From Septoria linicola (taxonomy: Eukaryota; Ascomycota; Dothideomycetes; Mycosphaerellales; Mycosphaerellaceae), in contig CP099420.1 of the NCBI GenBank assembly GCA_024114885.1, positions 1,426,001 through 1,490,000 on the forward strand: 64,000 nucleotides of DNA, written 5' to 3'. Below the pieces are notes generated by a model. It saw only the letters and a program-made list of their open reading frames with translations, searched no databases and was not told where the DNA came from. Positions within the stretch are counted from its first letter, which is position 1; each line of letters begins with the position of its first letter. The position numbers and the translations under genes were made by a program. This document shows, piece by piece, positions 1 through 11,439 of this stretch.

Positions 1-1151
1 ACCTTGGTTTATTACTGGAGTTTATTAGTTCCAGATAGTGCTGCCGCCCCTAATGGAATAACGACCTGCTCTTTGCTCGCGAGGGTACATCGATTGCGCT
101 CAATGCGCGCGCACGACTGATGAGTTGGACCAGTGCGGCGCAAGAAGTTGGAAGCAGTGATGAGGGGATGTGGTTGCCAACTCGATCGGTCGCGCCAAAG
201 CGGAAGGAGCACTCCACTCCGTTCCTGCCTGCCACGCGAAGTGCCTCAATCCTCTCCTATTGGCTTGACCAGACGGAACGCAAACTATAAACGAGTGGCA
301 GTCCGCGGCGGTAACATAGGGAGGAACAGAAGCAACAATACAACGAAGATGAGGTATAGCAGAAGGAAACAGTGTAGTATAGACAACAGCGAGAACACAA
401 TGCCAACCCTCAAAATCGAAGTCGAGGAGAATGTGACCCCAGCGACTTTCGACCAGGCACATCTGCGGCGCATCCTCACGCGCAAGTGCTAACTTAGACG
501 CTGGTGACATGCTACACGACAATCAACGTCGACTTCCACCTCATGGGTGACGTGTAATCGCGAGAAGCACGACTAGCTCCAGCATCACTCCTCCTCGTCA
601 CGTTTGTCAATGTGGCACTTGCATCGCATAGAGGATTGCGAGACGTCTGAAAAGCACGCGACTGAATCGATGAAAATGAAATTGGCAATTCACAAACTGC
701 TGGGGTCCTTGTAACACATCAGCCACGCTACGTTAACGCCGCAACGACTTCACACGTGGTTCTCGCGACACTGGCGTGCTTGTGAGATAAGGAATAGTTG
801 GAACTACCTCACTCACATCGATATGAAGGGAGGTCAGCATATGCCTAGCAACATGCAATCAATGTGAGATTCAGAAGGCATCGTACGCCAGTTTCACCAC
901 AGGTCTGACGCTCAGCTATGCTTGAATGCAAAGCAGCTCGCTTTGTTGCCACAGAAGATCAGCCATTTAGGTCGTGTATCTTTGTTCGACACAAGCCGTT
1001 GTATCTGGCCTTTGTCCTCCTCGGCCAGTACAAGTACTGCTAAAGGACTCGTCGAGCAATAATGCCGCCACACCAACCCAAGCACAAGCCCACGTCCACA
1101 ACATCTACCAAGACACCACTCAGAACATACTTACAAATCAACCCCAACAAC
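1..1151. other. Intergenic, no gene recognised
   Basis: Only short overlapping open frames on both strands are present, without a signal peptide, recognisable domain or plausible splice pattern. The last 120 bases before the small secreted protein are rich in CA and CAA, as expected for a fungal 5' leader. Confidence 0.5.
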
Positions 1152-1565
1152 ATGCGCTTCCACCTCACAGCAATCTTCGCCGCAACCACAGCGCTGGCCG
1201 CACCACTCTCCCTCGGGACAACACAAGACCGTACCGAGCTCACCCCTCGAAGCACCGCAATCCCAGTCAATACATCCTCCTGTTCCGGCTACAACAACGC
1301 CTTCTGGAACATCAACCAATCCGCCTTCTCCATCACCATAGGCCGCCCATACCTGGACGGATCAAAATGTGACCTAGTCAAAGACAAAATCACCAGATCT
1401 TTCAAAGTCCAAGGCTTCAAATGCCAGGGTGCTAGCGATAAGAAGAATACCGTGCTCAAAATCAAGAGCAATATGAACGCTGCGAATCTTGCGAAAGTCA
1501 ACAAGGCGTTGCATGATGCTTACCCAGAGATACAGTTCAATTGTCCGACTTCACTGAGGAAGTAA
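1152..1565 (+). CDS. Small secreted cysteine-containing protein (effector-like)
   Basis: A single exon encodes 137 residues. The open frame extends 30 codons further upstream, but the ATG at 1152 is preferred. It follows a CAACAAC leader and begins with a classic signal peptide (MRFHLTAIFAATTALAAP), whereas the upstream part is a polar Lys/Thr/Pro run that looks like translated 5' UTR. The predicted mature protein is about 118 residues with four cysteines (near SSC, KCD, KCQ and NCP), so two disulfides are possible. It is Lys/Asn-rich in the second half and has no recognised catalytic domain. Length, secretion signal and cysteine content fit a fungal small secreted protein, possibly an effector, but function is not shown by sequence. 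The family is not recognised. Nearest neighbour is teaA, whose 3' end faces it 562 bp away, so the two genes are convergent. Confidence 0.75.
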   Translation: MRFHLTAIFAATTALAAPLSLGTTQDRTELTPRSTAIPVNTSSCSGYNNAFWNINQSAFSITIGRPYLDGSKCDLVKDKITRSFKVQGFKCQGASDKKNTVLKIKSNMNAANLAKVNKALHDAYPEIQFNCPTSLRK

Positions 1566-2127
1566 GTAGTAGGTAAATCAGGTAAGTGAGCCAGATAGTC
1601 GAATGTTCCAACACACCTCGAATATGTCAAAAGGTTGCGAGAACGTATGAATCAGGTAGAACACAGCTTCAATATAGTAAGCAATACTATACACTACACC
1701 TCCCTCTCCTCTACCCTATCTTGACCGCCTCCCCAACCATTGCTATAGACGCAGTAGCCCTTTCGTGTCTTTAAAACCAGAACATAAAAGCAAGAGGGTA
1801 TATATCTACAGAACAGCAAGTACAACGTACCTCTCTATGGTACTCTGAGTCGTCTCTTTGAACTCATGTAGTATGGTGGTAGTAGCATCGGAAACACCCA
1901 ACCCGCTCCTCCCGCTGTTCTCACAGAAATGAACTCCCAAAAATCAATGATCGTCGACTCTGCGGACTGCCGGTCCCCTTTTCGTCTTCATCCTGTTCGC
2001 GTTCCAGTATGCTCAATTCCAGTGAGAGGTTGTTCATTCCATTTTGATGCATTGCGTTGGCTCCCGAGCAACGAATTTTCGATTACCTCCATCTAGACAC
2101 GCTGACATTTGTTACGCTGCGAATGTT
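1566..2127. other. Convergent intergenic spacer
   Basis: Spacer between the 3' ends of the secreted-protein gene and teaA. It presumably holds both 3' UTRs. No coding signal or repeat is seen. Confidence 0.5.
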
Positions 2128-5100
2128 TTAAAGCATGCCACCCGCGACGCCAAGTTTGGGTGTAGCCAAAGGAGTTTGCTCATCCAGACTCCGTCGCCTT
2201 GTGGTCTCGGGACTTCTGCTGGCTTTTGAGCCATCAGATGTGCCTGGTCGTGTCGCGTTGTCATCATCGTCATCAATCTCCAGTCCACGGCGCCAGTCCA
2301 TGAGACTGCTGTTGCCTCCAACGCCACTAGGTCCAGCAGTCGTGGGGGTCTTGTCGAAATCGAAACGATCTGACAGCCGGTAGGTTTTGTTTGTGGTCTC
2401 CCAATGTGTTCGCAGGGCGTCAAGCTCTGAGGCGAGCGAGTCGAGCGCCATGGAGTTGCGACCTTCATTTCCAGCTGATTCGGCTGCAGAGTATGTGGAC
2501 TCGCCTCCGGCTGATACCTGTCGTGAGTGGCCTTTCAAGTGCTCTGGCAGCTGGTGTTCAGCAGCATCCACACTCGACTCGCTGATACTAGCCGCGCGCT
2601 CGCGCACCACCCCATTCTGCGCAGAAGACTCCGTCGGACTACGCATTCTTGATTGCCGGCGGTAGTTGTCCACACTTGATTCCACCTGATCCAGGAGGAG
2701 CTGGACTTTGTTCTCGGCATCTCGAGCTCTCTCTTCCAGCAAGCCATTCTCTTTCTGCAGACGTTCCAGGTCTGCTTGAGAGCTAGTGATGGTCGACTTC
2801 AGAGTCTGTAGCTCAGTCTGTGCTGAGGTATGTGAGCTCTTCGTCTGCGACAGTTCCTGCTCAGTACTGCGAAGTTGATCCTGCATCTTCGAGATACGAC
2901 CTTCCAGGTCATTGATAGACCCTTGCAGGCTCGTCTGAACCACCGCTACTTCTTGCTTGAGCTTCTGCCGTTCAGCTTCCCACTCTTCGCTGCGCTCTGG
3001 TGCTGGTGTGCTCCTCGCACTGGACATGATATCTTCCTTGGCTTTGGTGAGCTTCTTGTTGAGGTCGGCGTTTTCGTTCTTGACACGTTGCATCTCCTGC
3101 TTCATCTTAGAAAGCATTTTCTCCGTGCCCCGAAGGTACTTCACAGCCGCTTGGTGATCGTTGTCCAGAGCTGCTAGCTTCTCCTCGTACTCTCGCTTCA
3201 TCTTGTCGCCGCGCTCACTGATCTCTTCATACTGCTGCTTCATATCTTCATGAGTCTTGGCTTGGCTGTCCAGTTGCTGCTCAAGTTCTCGCACGCGATG
3301 CAGATCGGGCGTGCTGAACCTGTGACTGCCAGGTGAGTCGAGGCCGCGCGATCGTCTCTTATCTGCCGCGCTGAGACCACGCTCGTTCAGGATGTCCTTG
3401 AGTGATGCATGTTGCACGGACAGAGCATTGGTCTCGAGCATGTGTCGCTCCATCTTTTGCTCAAGTTCGGCCTTTTCACTGTTCAGGGTCTGATTCTCCC
3501 TCATTGCAGTCTGCAGCTGCTTTCTGATCGACAAGCCTTCGCGGCTGGCTTGTTCCTGGTACGATTCGAGACCAGCAATGCGCTCCTCCGCACGTCGTAG
3601 CTTTTCGGAGGCAGCGTCGGCAGCTGCTTGATTTTGACGAACCTGACCCTGCGCAGCCTCGACTTGTTGCTGAAGAATGCTGACACGCTCGTCATGCACG
3701 CTGCTGTTATCCACATCACGGTTTGTAACTTTACCCAGGCCAGCCATGACTGCTCCGCGGTGCGTTCTTGCTTCCTCGGCATGCTTTTGTGCAAGCTCTT
3801 CGGCATCGCGCAACCGTCGAGTTGTATTTTCGAGCTCGCCAGCGCGCTGCTCGTGCTGAGTCCGGAGGTCGCGAAGACTCTGTTCAAGCTGGTCGCGGCT
3901 GCTGCGTTCCTCGTCCAATTTCTGCTGAAGCAATTCCGCCTTTTCACTCGAAGACTTGACTGCGATATGTAAAGAGTCAAGCACAGATGAGTGAGTGCTG
4001 CGCTCAGCCGACATATCCTCCAGCTTGCGGCTGAGCTCACCTTTGTCCACTTCCAAGATTTTGTGCTGCATCAAAATCTCCGCGTGGCTCGCCGAGGCTT
4101 CACGATGTGCCTTCTGTGTTTCGTGAAGCTCGGAGCGCAGACTTTCTATCTCGGAGGCATGCTGTTGCCTATACGTGTCAAGCTCCAAGGCCCGTTTCTG
4201 CGCAGCGTTGGCGGTGTCCTCAGCGAGCTCGCGTGCTTTCTTCTCGGCTTCGCCCTTCTGCACCAGAGTGTCGAGCTGCCGCTTCAGCTCGGCTTGTGCC
4301 TCAAGAGACAGCGCAAGTCTACGACTGATGTCGTTGTTGCGGTCCATCTGCCTGGGTTCGCCATCAGGCCGCGGACTGCCTGCTCCAGCCAGTCTCGCCT
4401 TAGCAAAGACAGCCTCGCTGACGGCAGTGTCGCGCTGTCTCTCAATCTCAGCTATCCTCGTTGCAGCATTCTTGCTCTGCTCCTCGATAGTGTCTTGCAT
4501 CTTGGCGAGCTCTGCGCGCATCTTCAAGAGTGCCTCGATCAACGGCTTGTCGTCATCCTTGAAAGTCTGCTTGGAGCTCTCATCGAACACGGGCGATTCA
4601 GTGGACCGCGACTGATAGCCCGACTTCCTCGCCAATGCCAGCTCCGAGGCATACCAAGCGTTCTTGTGCTTCGCCTGCTCTAGCTCTCTCAGCATCTCTT
4701 CGTACTGTGTCGTCGATGCCGGTGAAGAGCCCAGTCCAGAGTCTTGAGGCCTTTCATGCTCCTCTGAGATCTTCCGCACTCTCGACAGCTGCTCGCTCTC
4801 GACAGACGGTCTTGGTGTCTCGTCGTCCAAACGGCCCTGTTGTTGCCTCGAAGTAGACCTCGAGCCTGTTCGTGATTCATTCCTTGACTCTAAGCCAGGT
4901 GTTTGTGGGAAAGAGCCAGGCAATTCTTGCGATGGAGTGTACGTTTCTGGCTTCTCTCGAACGTGCTCTTCGATCGGCGGCGCTGTAGCTTGTTCTTCCT
5001 CGAAGCTAGGCGACATTGGCATCGCACGTTCTCTCTGCACAGGTGATGCACGAGCTGCGGCAGCCTCTGCCACAGCGGCTACATTCTCGAATCGTTGTTG

Positions 5101-6988
5101 GGGTCGGGTGTTCTCGTTGGCGGGGCTGAGTGCTCGCTCGGCGGATCGTGTCGGCTGTCGTGTGGCTGCCGGAGGCCCGATCTGGCGGACTTGTCCAGGG
5201 GCCTGTGGAGGTGGGCCTTGCGGCGGAGGCTGTCCGGGGCGTGGTAAGCGTGAAGCACCGTCTGGAGAACGTATGCGGTTCTCGCCAGCGCTGCCACTTC
5301 GTTCCCTGTCCATCAGCTCTGCTCTCGGAGGAGGGCCACGAATGCCTGACTGCGAGCCACTTCGATCACCACTGGGTCGCCTTGTCGGTACGACTGCTCG
5401 TTCGTTCGTTGGCGTGGTCGATGTGGAGTCAGGAGGATACCTGATCTTGCTTGTATCGAGAAAGTAGGCCAGGCCCAGCTCAACTGGATCGCGAGGAGCG
5501 CTACTAGGCTCACCAGCCAAGACGACGATGGACTTGCCGACCGTGGTCATGCTATGGCCAGATCTTGGACTGGGGCTGGGGCCCATGTTCTGAAAGGTAT
5601 ACCATCTTCGAGAGCTGATGCGGAAAGCCGCCAGATCTCCAAGATCGTTGCCTTCTTCATTGCGTCCTCCAAAGATATACATGACATCGCCAACAAGCGC
5701 TGCGGCGTGGCCCTCTCGCGCGGAAGGAATGTATCCGATGCATTCAAGCTGTGTCCACGAATTCGAGTGAGGCGAGTATGACCACACATCGTTGTACCAG
5801 TGAATGCCGTCAGTGCCTCCGAAGAGGTAAAGGTGGTCCGCGTGGGTGATCATCGTGTGATTCGTACGCGCAGGAGGGATCTGTCCGTGGGGTGGACCGC
5901 CATCGATTGTGTTCTGTATTAGGACTTCCCATTTGTTGGTGGCCTGCTGCAGTGCATTGAGATCGAAGGCCACTAAGTCGTTAAAGAAATAGCCTTCAAC
6001 CTGCCCTCCGAATATGTATATCTTGCTGCCAAGAATGTTCAGAGTATGGCCATATCGGCCTGGGGGTCTAGGACCTGCAGGTAATGCTCTCGACCATTGC
6101 TTGGTCGCTGTAACTTCATCAGTATGCCCTTCTCGCTGTGTGCCTTGCTGGACTTACAGGTATTAAGCAGATATAGTGTATCGTCAAGCATGTCTCCCTC
6201 GTCCATCTTCGTGTCTCCGCCAAAAACGATGAAGGCATTACCAACGAGTAAGCTCGCATGGCCGACTCGAGGACCCGGACCTTCGCTAGTGGTCGCGACT
6301 GGAAAACATGTCATGCTGCCCATCCCAGCAGGACCGCACTCCACCATCCATAGATCGCCCTTAACGGTACTACCATTGATGAGTCCGCCCATGAGATAGA
6401 TTGAGCCATCTTTACTCGAGCTTGAGTTGACAGCAGCGCCATATCGCGGAAACGGATTCGCGTGGGTCACTGTGAAGTTCAGCCGACGCTGAGACCACGG
6501 ATATGGAGAGCTGGTGTTTCCCTCCTGCGAAGGTCGCGCTTGTTGCACAGGCAGCCTCTGGCCGACCTATACATATATTAGCCTTTCCGTGCTACAATCT
6601 ACCAAGCGGGCTCTGTTCTTGCGCATACCGCATCCTGACTGGTATCTCTCCGAGGGTCGCGCAATGTTTTCTGCTCAGGACTTGAGGGCCCTTGCGGCCG
6701 TGAGCCTTCTTCTCTGATAGCCTGTACCCGCTCGTCCGCCGGTCGTGCTTGTGGCTGCACTGGCTTTTCGAAGCCTTGTATGGAATTGAGGCTCGTGTTT
6801 ACGCTCTGTGGAGGCGTTGGCGAGCCCGGTTTGGCGCCATTGGTGTGATTGCCGTTCAGCGTCGGTATTTGACTCGGTCCTGTTGGATCTCGAGCTGCCT
6901 GTTCGCGCACTGCGTGTAGTGAAGGCGCATTCGTACTTGCCACCGGACCAGAAGCGCCCTTCTTCGACGACTTGAACAAGAAGGACAT
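2128..6988 (-). CDS. teaA: TeaA/Tea1-like cell-end marker, kelch repeats plus long coiled coil
   Basis: Three exons are modelled: 6988-6629, 6524-6158 and 6107-2128 (introns 6525-6628 and 6108-6157, GT-AG, frame kept), giving about 1568 residues. The start MSFLFKSSKK resembles the N-terminus of Aspergillus TeaA as I remember it. Residues about 125-465 form the kelch propeller, with repeated glycine-pair motifs such as MGGLINGSTVKGDLW, FGGDTK, YLFGGTDG and FGGRNEEG. A Ser/Pro/Arg-rich linker follows, and about 700-1420 is almost continuous Glu/Gln/Lys/Leu-rich coiled coil. Known Tea1/TeaA proteins ride microtubule plus ends to the growing tip and recruit the membrane anchor TeaR/Mod5 and formins, fixing hyphal growth direction. 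I see no CAAX box, as expected, since that is on TeaR. The 5' leader carries short GAC and ACC repeats near 6995-7050. Confidence in family is high; the C-terminal end is less certain. Confidence 0.92.
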
Positions 6989-9572
6989 GTTCCGCGTCGT
7001 CGTCGTCGTGGTGGATTCGCGTCAGGTGGTGGTGGTGGTGGTCTTTCACGCGGCCTCCAGGATATTATTGCCGAGATCAAGTCAGGCGACGAACGTGAAG
7101 GAGCAGCGCGCAAACATCCAGCCTGCTGTATTCTGTTGGCGCCGCCGCTGTCACTGTTGATCGTCCCGTGCGGTGCTGGGGGAGTGGTGCGCGCTCGATG
7201 GATGAGCCGCGGTGGTGCGTCGAGGAGGAATATTTGTTCGGTGATGGCTGGGGAAGCGTCTGGGCTGGACGAGGCATGCACCACGGGAAGGGTTGTTGGA
7301 CGATGCAGCACACTGTTTGCCCACTTTCGCAAGCACACTGTCGCACGGCCGCGAAGCGTGTCAAGAGGTGAGGTGGAATTACTACTGTACAATAGAATAT
7401 CTGGTTATAGATTGATGCATTTCCAAGATGCGCAGCGCTTCACAGACGTGCGATCTTCCCTGAGAGGCTGGCTGGTTGGCTTCACAAACTCTCACACAAC
7501 GAAACCTTCCTCCTCTCCTGCACAGCGGCCTGCGAGCAAGAGGGAAATTCCACTAGACTAGCTTCTAGCGCACTCCCGGCTGCATGCTCCGATCGCATTG
7601 CTCTGCCGGACAAAGTTACCAAAGATTCGAGAGACCCTTCTTAACGACAACTACCACAGGCACAGTTCTCCGTGGTTATCCAGCACCTCATCTCTTCTGA
7701 CGCTCCATCAATCATCGCCATGACTTTTAATCCTGGTGCCTTTCTCGAAGTGCTCGGAGACGGAAACTCTGAAACGCCTTCGCACCAAGGCTCATGCACA
7801 GTTGCATTAGTCTTCCAGGGAAAGGGGGACGATCGACCACCATGTTTGGCAGCCTCACGTTTGACAAGAATAAGTCGCCAGATCTCACACCATTCCCTTC
7901 GTATCTGTTGACCTCGAGGTGACCTGTTGCCGCTACCTCGGTCGCCGTTGATTGTTTTCGAGAGCTTCTACTGCATCGACAGAGCCACAATAGCGTTCAG
8001 GCACGCAATCAATCACCACGCCTTGGCTGCATGAGAGCTGTCTGATCTCAAATCCCAAATAGGAGCCGACCCGGTTGGCTGCCGAACAACAACATCCTGG
8101 TCTGCATGAGTTCTGACGAACAGACATCATCTGTACTCGTGCAGGCCAACGGCGAAGAGCCTTGCGATCGCGACTTGTACGTTGTTGATGAGGCGCAAGT
8201 TCTCACGGCTTCCTAGGCAGCACAAACTCGCGCTCGATTCAGACAGACCTGGATATTCGGCATGCTGGGCTCCAATTTCAGCTTACAAGTCATGACCATG
8301 CAGTATTGCATCGGCGGCTCTGCACTCAACGACTTCGACACCGCTGCGTCTGTTATGCAATACTACGACTTTGCATTGGGCTTGTATGCCCTCATGCTAT
8401 AACATAGTGAGCCTCTCAAATGTTGGTTATGCTAGCTTAAGCCAGCTTGGTTCTTCGTGTACATGTGTCCGCAGCTTGTCCTAGCCACGGTATCGTCTTG
8501 GCGACCACGACCTTCTTAAATGCCTTCTCAGCTGACCAGATGCGTTTATGTCCTTGTCAATAGGTCGTTAATGGTGATGATGTTCCTAGCCGATTTGGGT
8601 GGCATGACATGACGCATTCACCTGTCTCGAGCGGCCAAGTCTTCAGCTTGCAGTAACATGACAGCCTTACAGTGCGAGACATTTAAATGATCTCTCATCG
8701 AGTGACTAGGCCTGACGGCACAGTGACGAGCAACAACCGGGCGTACTGGACTTTGCAGCCTGTCTTCATAGGTCAGTCGTGAGTGCCATGGATGAATAGA
8801 ACAATCTGCAGAGGCGCCTGTTGAGTGCTGCCGGTCGGACTCATTGCAACCGACTGGACCAGCTTGAGTGAGCTGCAGGTGATGTGTAAACGAACGAGCT
8901 GAATGGCAAGATCGCAGTGGCACAGTATGAGAAGGACAAATTGTAATATTGATGGGGCTCAGCCTTGCCAAAACATGCTAAGTTCGGCATTTGCTTAATT
9001 TGGACTTTGTGCAATATCTGGCCACGCACATCGACGACGACCTTCAAATTGCGCAAACAATGTAACAGTGCTCGTTGGTTTCAAGTGAGCTTGTCAAATT
9101 GAGTCGAGGTGATCGCTGTCGTTGTCCCAGAAGTTTTACTCGACCAACCCTAAGGAACTAATCTGTCCCGCTCAGTATACCACTGTCTCGGGACACATTC
9201 GCGTCTGCTGGTCTACGTTTATCGTCAGCTTGGTGCTCATACGTCGTGCTTGCTTCTGCACCGGGGCAGCCGTGCACATATCTGAAAGTAATGTATGTTG
9301 TTCCATTTTTGCTTCTTGACATGTGCCTATCTCTATCGATAAAAGGCCCTTCGATCCCGATCAAACTCGATTCTTTTCGCCGTCTGCTATGCCGCTACTT
9401 GCTGCTCAATGAATGCTGCTATCGCTCACATTCCGCCCTCGAAAACGCCGTGAGCGCCATGATGTCCCCAGCAAGTTCGATAATATTGCTACTTTCCTCC
9501 CAGTAGTGTTGTTGTTGTGGCTATCTGCCGTAGTTGTCCGTCCGGGACAGAGGTCTTGCAATTTCTCGACCC
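6989..9572. other. Intergenic, 2.6 kb, no gene recognised
   Basis: Contains the teaA 5' leader, with GTC and GGT trinucleotide runs near 6995-7050, and then mixed sequence in which open frames are short, overlap on both strands and lack domains. No RIP signature is seen: CA and TG are normal. No tRNA or repeat was found. Confidence 0.5.
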
Positions 9573-10865
9573 TTATGCTATTGGCGACCAAGGCATCGGC
9601 ACCATAATGCGGCTCTTCATGCTCTGGATGAGCGGCACAGTCTTGTGGACTGTCTCTCCCCAGCCGGGAATGCTCCAGCTCTGCTCGCGGCGTGAGCGAC
9701 GCTCCTCGAGATCGGCGAACTGCCACAGGTGGTGGACTTCGTTGAGGGCGCCGATTTGGACGAACCAGGCTGTGCACATGTTAGCGACATGTCTCTACTT
9801 CCATAGTACAGCATCCACGTACCTCCCACACCCTCCATCACCTCTCTCCTCGCAGCCAGGCCCTTCTGCCAGTGCGTCTCCCATTCGAGCAGATTACCTG
9901 GGTGCAGTGTGTATGATCGCAGCTCAAAGACGCCACCCAGTTGACGAGGTGGTGATGTGGGCCAGAAGCGGAACTCTTGCATCAGCGACGTCTTCTTAGA
10001 CGTGATGAGCGACTTGAGCTTCTTGTCGAACTCGGCAAACTCGGGCTGGTTTTGAATGCGGTGAATCGACTTGTGGTAACCGGCATAGCGCTGATACTCC
10101 CAAATGTGGACTGTCATTCGTTAGCCATTGCGAATCGCAGCTGAATATTCAGATGGCCGTCTCACCAAACGTATCGCACTCTCCGACCTCAGTCCTCCAG
10201 CTGCCAACCAAGTTGACATGGTTCTCGTCATCCTTTGCAACCTTTGGGTACCAGCTGGCCACGAGCTTGACGTACTCCTCCACCTTGTCTGGTTTCACCT
10301 CGTGGAAGACAATGCTGTGCACATACTTGCCTCGAGCCAACACCTGCGAGAAGGACCGCTCAATCTCACGATCCATCTCGCGACCCTCCTCGGTGCCGTG
10401 AATGACACGACTCAAGAGCCCGGTGCCCTTCTTCTTGTCGTTGGCATCTTGCTTTCGCGCGGTTTCGCCTGCAACGGAACTCAGTGAGCCCAAGAAATGC
10501 GAGGCATTTTCGGAAATGCCATGAGCAGCGTCATTGAAAGCAGAAGTGTGATCACTGGGGGCAGAGGAGGAAGAAGTGGACTTAGCACTCTGGGCAGCAG
10601 CAGCAGACAGGCGAGACGCACGCTCTTGTTCCTTTCGCTTGCGGTGGGCTTCGGCGAGGTTGTCGCGGAAGTGCTTCTGCTTCTGGGTGAAGACGTGGGC
10701 GGCATCAGGCTCGACGTCTGCGAGGGCTGGTGCTTTGGCCCAGTTTACCGACGCGCTCGAGAAGGGGCGTGATGTGCTGAGCGGTGCTGTTGCCGCCGCC
10801 GCCGTCTTCTGAGTCGAGCTGGCGGTCAGGCTGGAGGCCAAGCGGGGCACAACACGGCGCGACAT
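9573..10865 (-). CDS. NIPSNAP family mitochondrial protein
   Basis: Three exons: 10865-10166, 9823-10110 and 9573-9769, with introns of 55 and 53 bp and the frame preserved, giving 394 residues. The first 40 or so residues are Arg/Ser/Ala-rich without acidic residues (MSRRVVPRLASSL...), as in a mitochondrial presequence. After a low-complexity linker, two ferredoxin-like NIPSNAP modules follow. The first starts near KYVHSIVFHEVKPDKVEEY and continues across the first splice as CDTFVHIWEYQRY; the second has FELRSYTLHPGNLLEWE and ends in the family-typical SRIMVPMPWSP. NIPSNAP proteins are conserved mitochondrial proteins linked in animals to mitophagy signalling; a precise biochemical role in fungi is not established. 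The two introns fall exactly where neighbouring frames join into a continuous NIPSNAP domain, which supports the model. Confidence 0.9.
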
Positions 10866-11439
10866 GGTCAGGTCGTGGTTGTGGTGGTGCTCGGTGCCAA
10901 TGGACGGCAGTGGTCGCTGATATGTTGTTTGTTGCTGCTACTCTCCTGATGATGTAATGGAGAGAGCTGGTATGCTCGCTGTCGACGGCGGAAGGAAGCA
11001 AGCTGTCGTGGTGCTGGTGTTTGCTGATTCGGCTCTTCGATGATAGGTCCTCGCGTGCGTCCAGCTGTCTGCCTGCGTCTACTCCTCACTGCTACCTTGT
11101 CACTTTGTCACTGTGTAGCTGTTGTCCTGTTCGGGGAGATGCCTCTTGAGCTTGGATCTTGTGGGCACCAATCCGAGCGCAGCAATACTCGGCTAGTCCC
11201 TCATCAGCTGATCGTGTCTGACGGATAATCAAACAGGCAGACAGATCATTCGTGGGTAAATCCATACAGCATGTGAATGCCAAGCTGCTAAAACACGACT
11301 TCTCTTCGGGCCTATTCGCGCGTTGTGTGGCCGCACTGTACAGACTGGGGGTGATGCAGACTTGTAAATGCGTATCGTGACATTTGATCTACTCTAAATC
11401 TAGTGCTATGCTACAAAATCTGCCTCTTGCACAGACAAT
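10866..11439. other. Intergenic spacer
   Basis: Lies between the start of the NIPSNAP gene and the 3' end of the oxidoreductase gene. It must contain the NIPSNAP promoter. No clear TATA box or coding signal is seen. Confidence 0.45.

Noticed and set aside
100..522. Overlapping open frames on both strands near the window start
   Set aside because: No domain, signal peptide or splice support; frames on opposite strands overlap almost completely.
7136..7561. Plus-strand frame of 141 codons upstream of teaA
   Set aside because: Overlaps several antisense frames of similar length in the GC-rich teaA leader; no recognisable feature.
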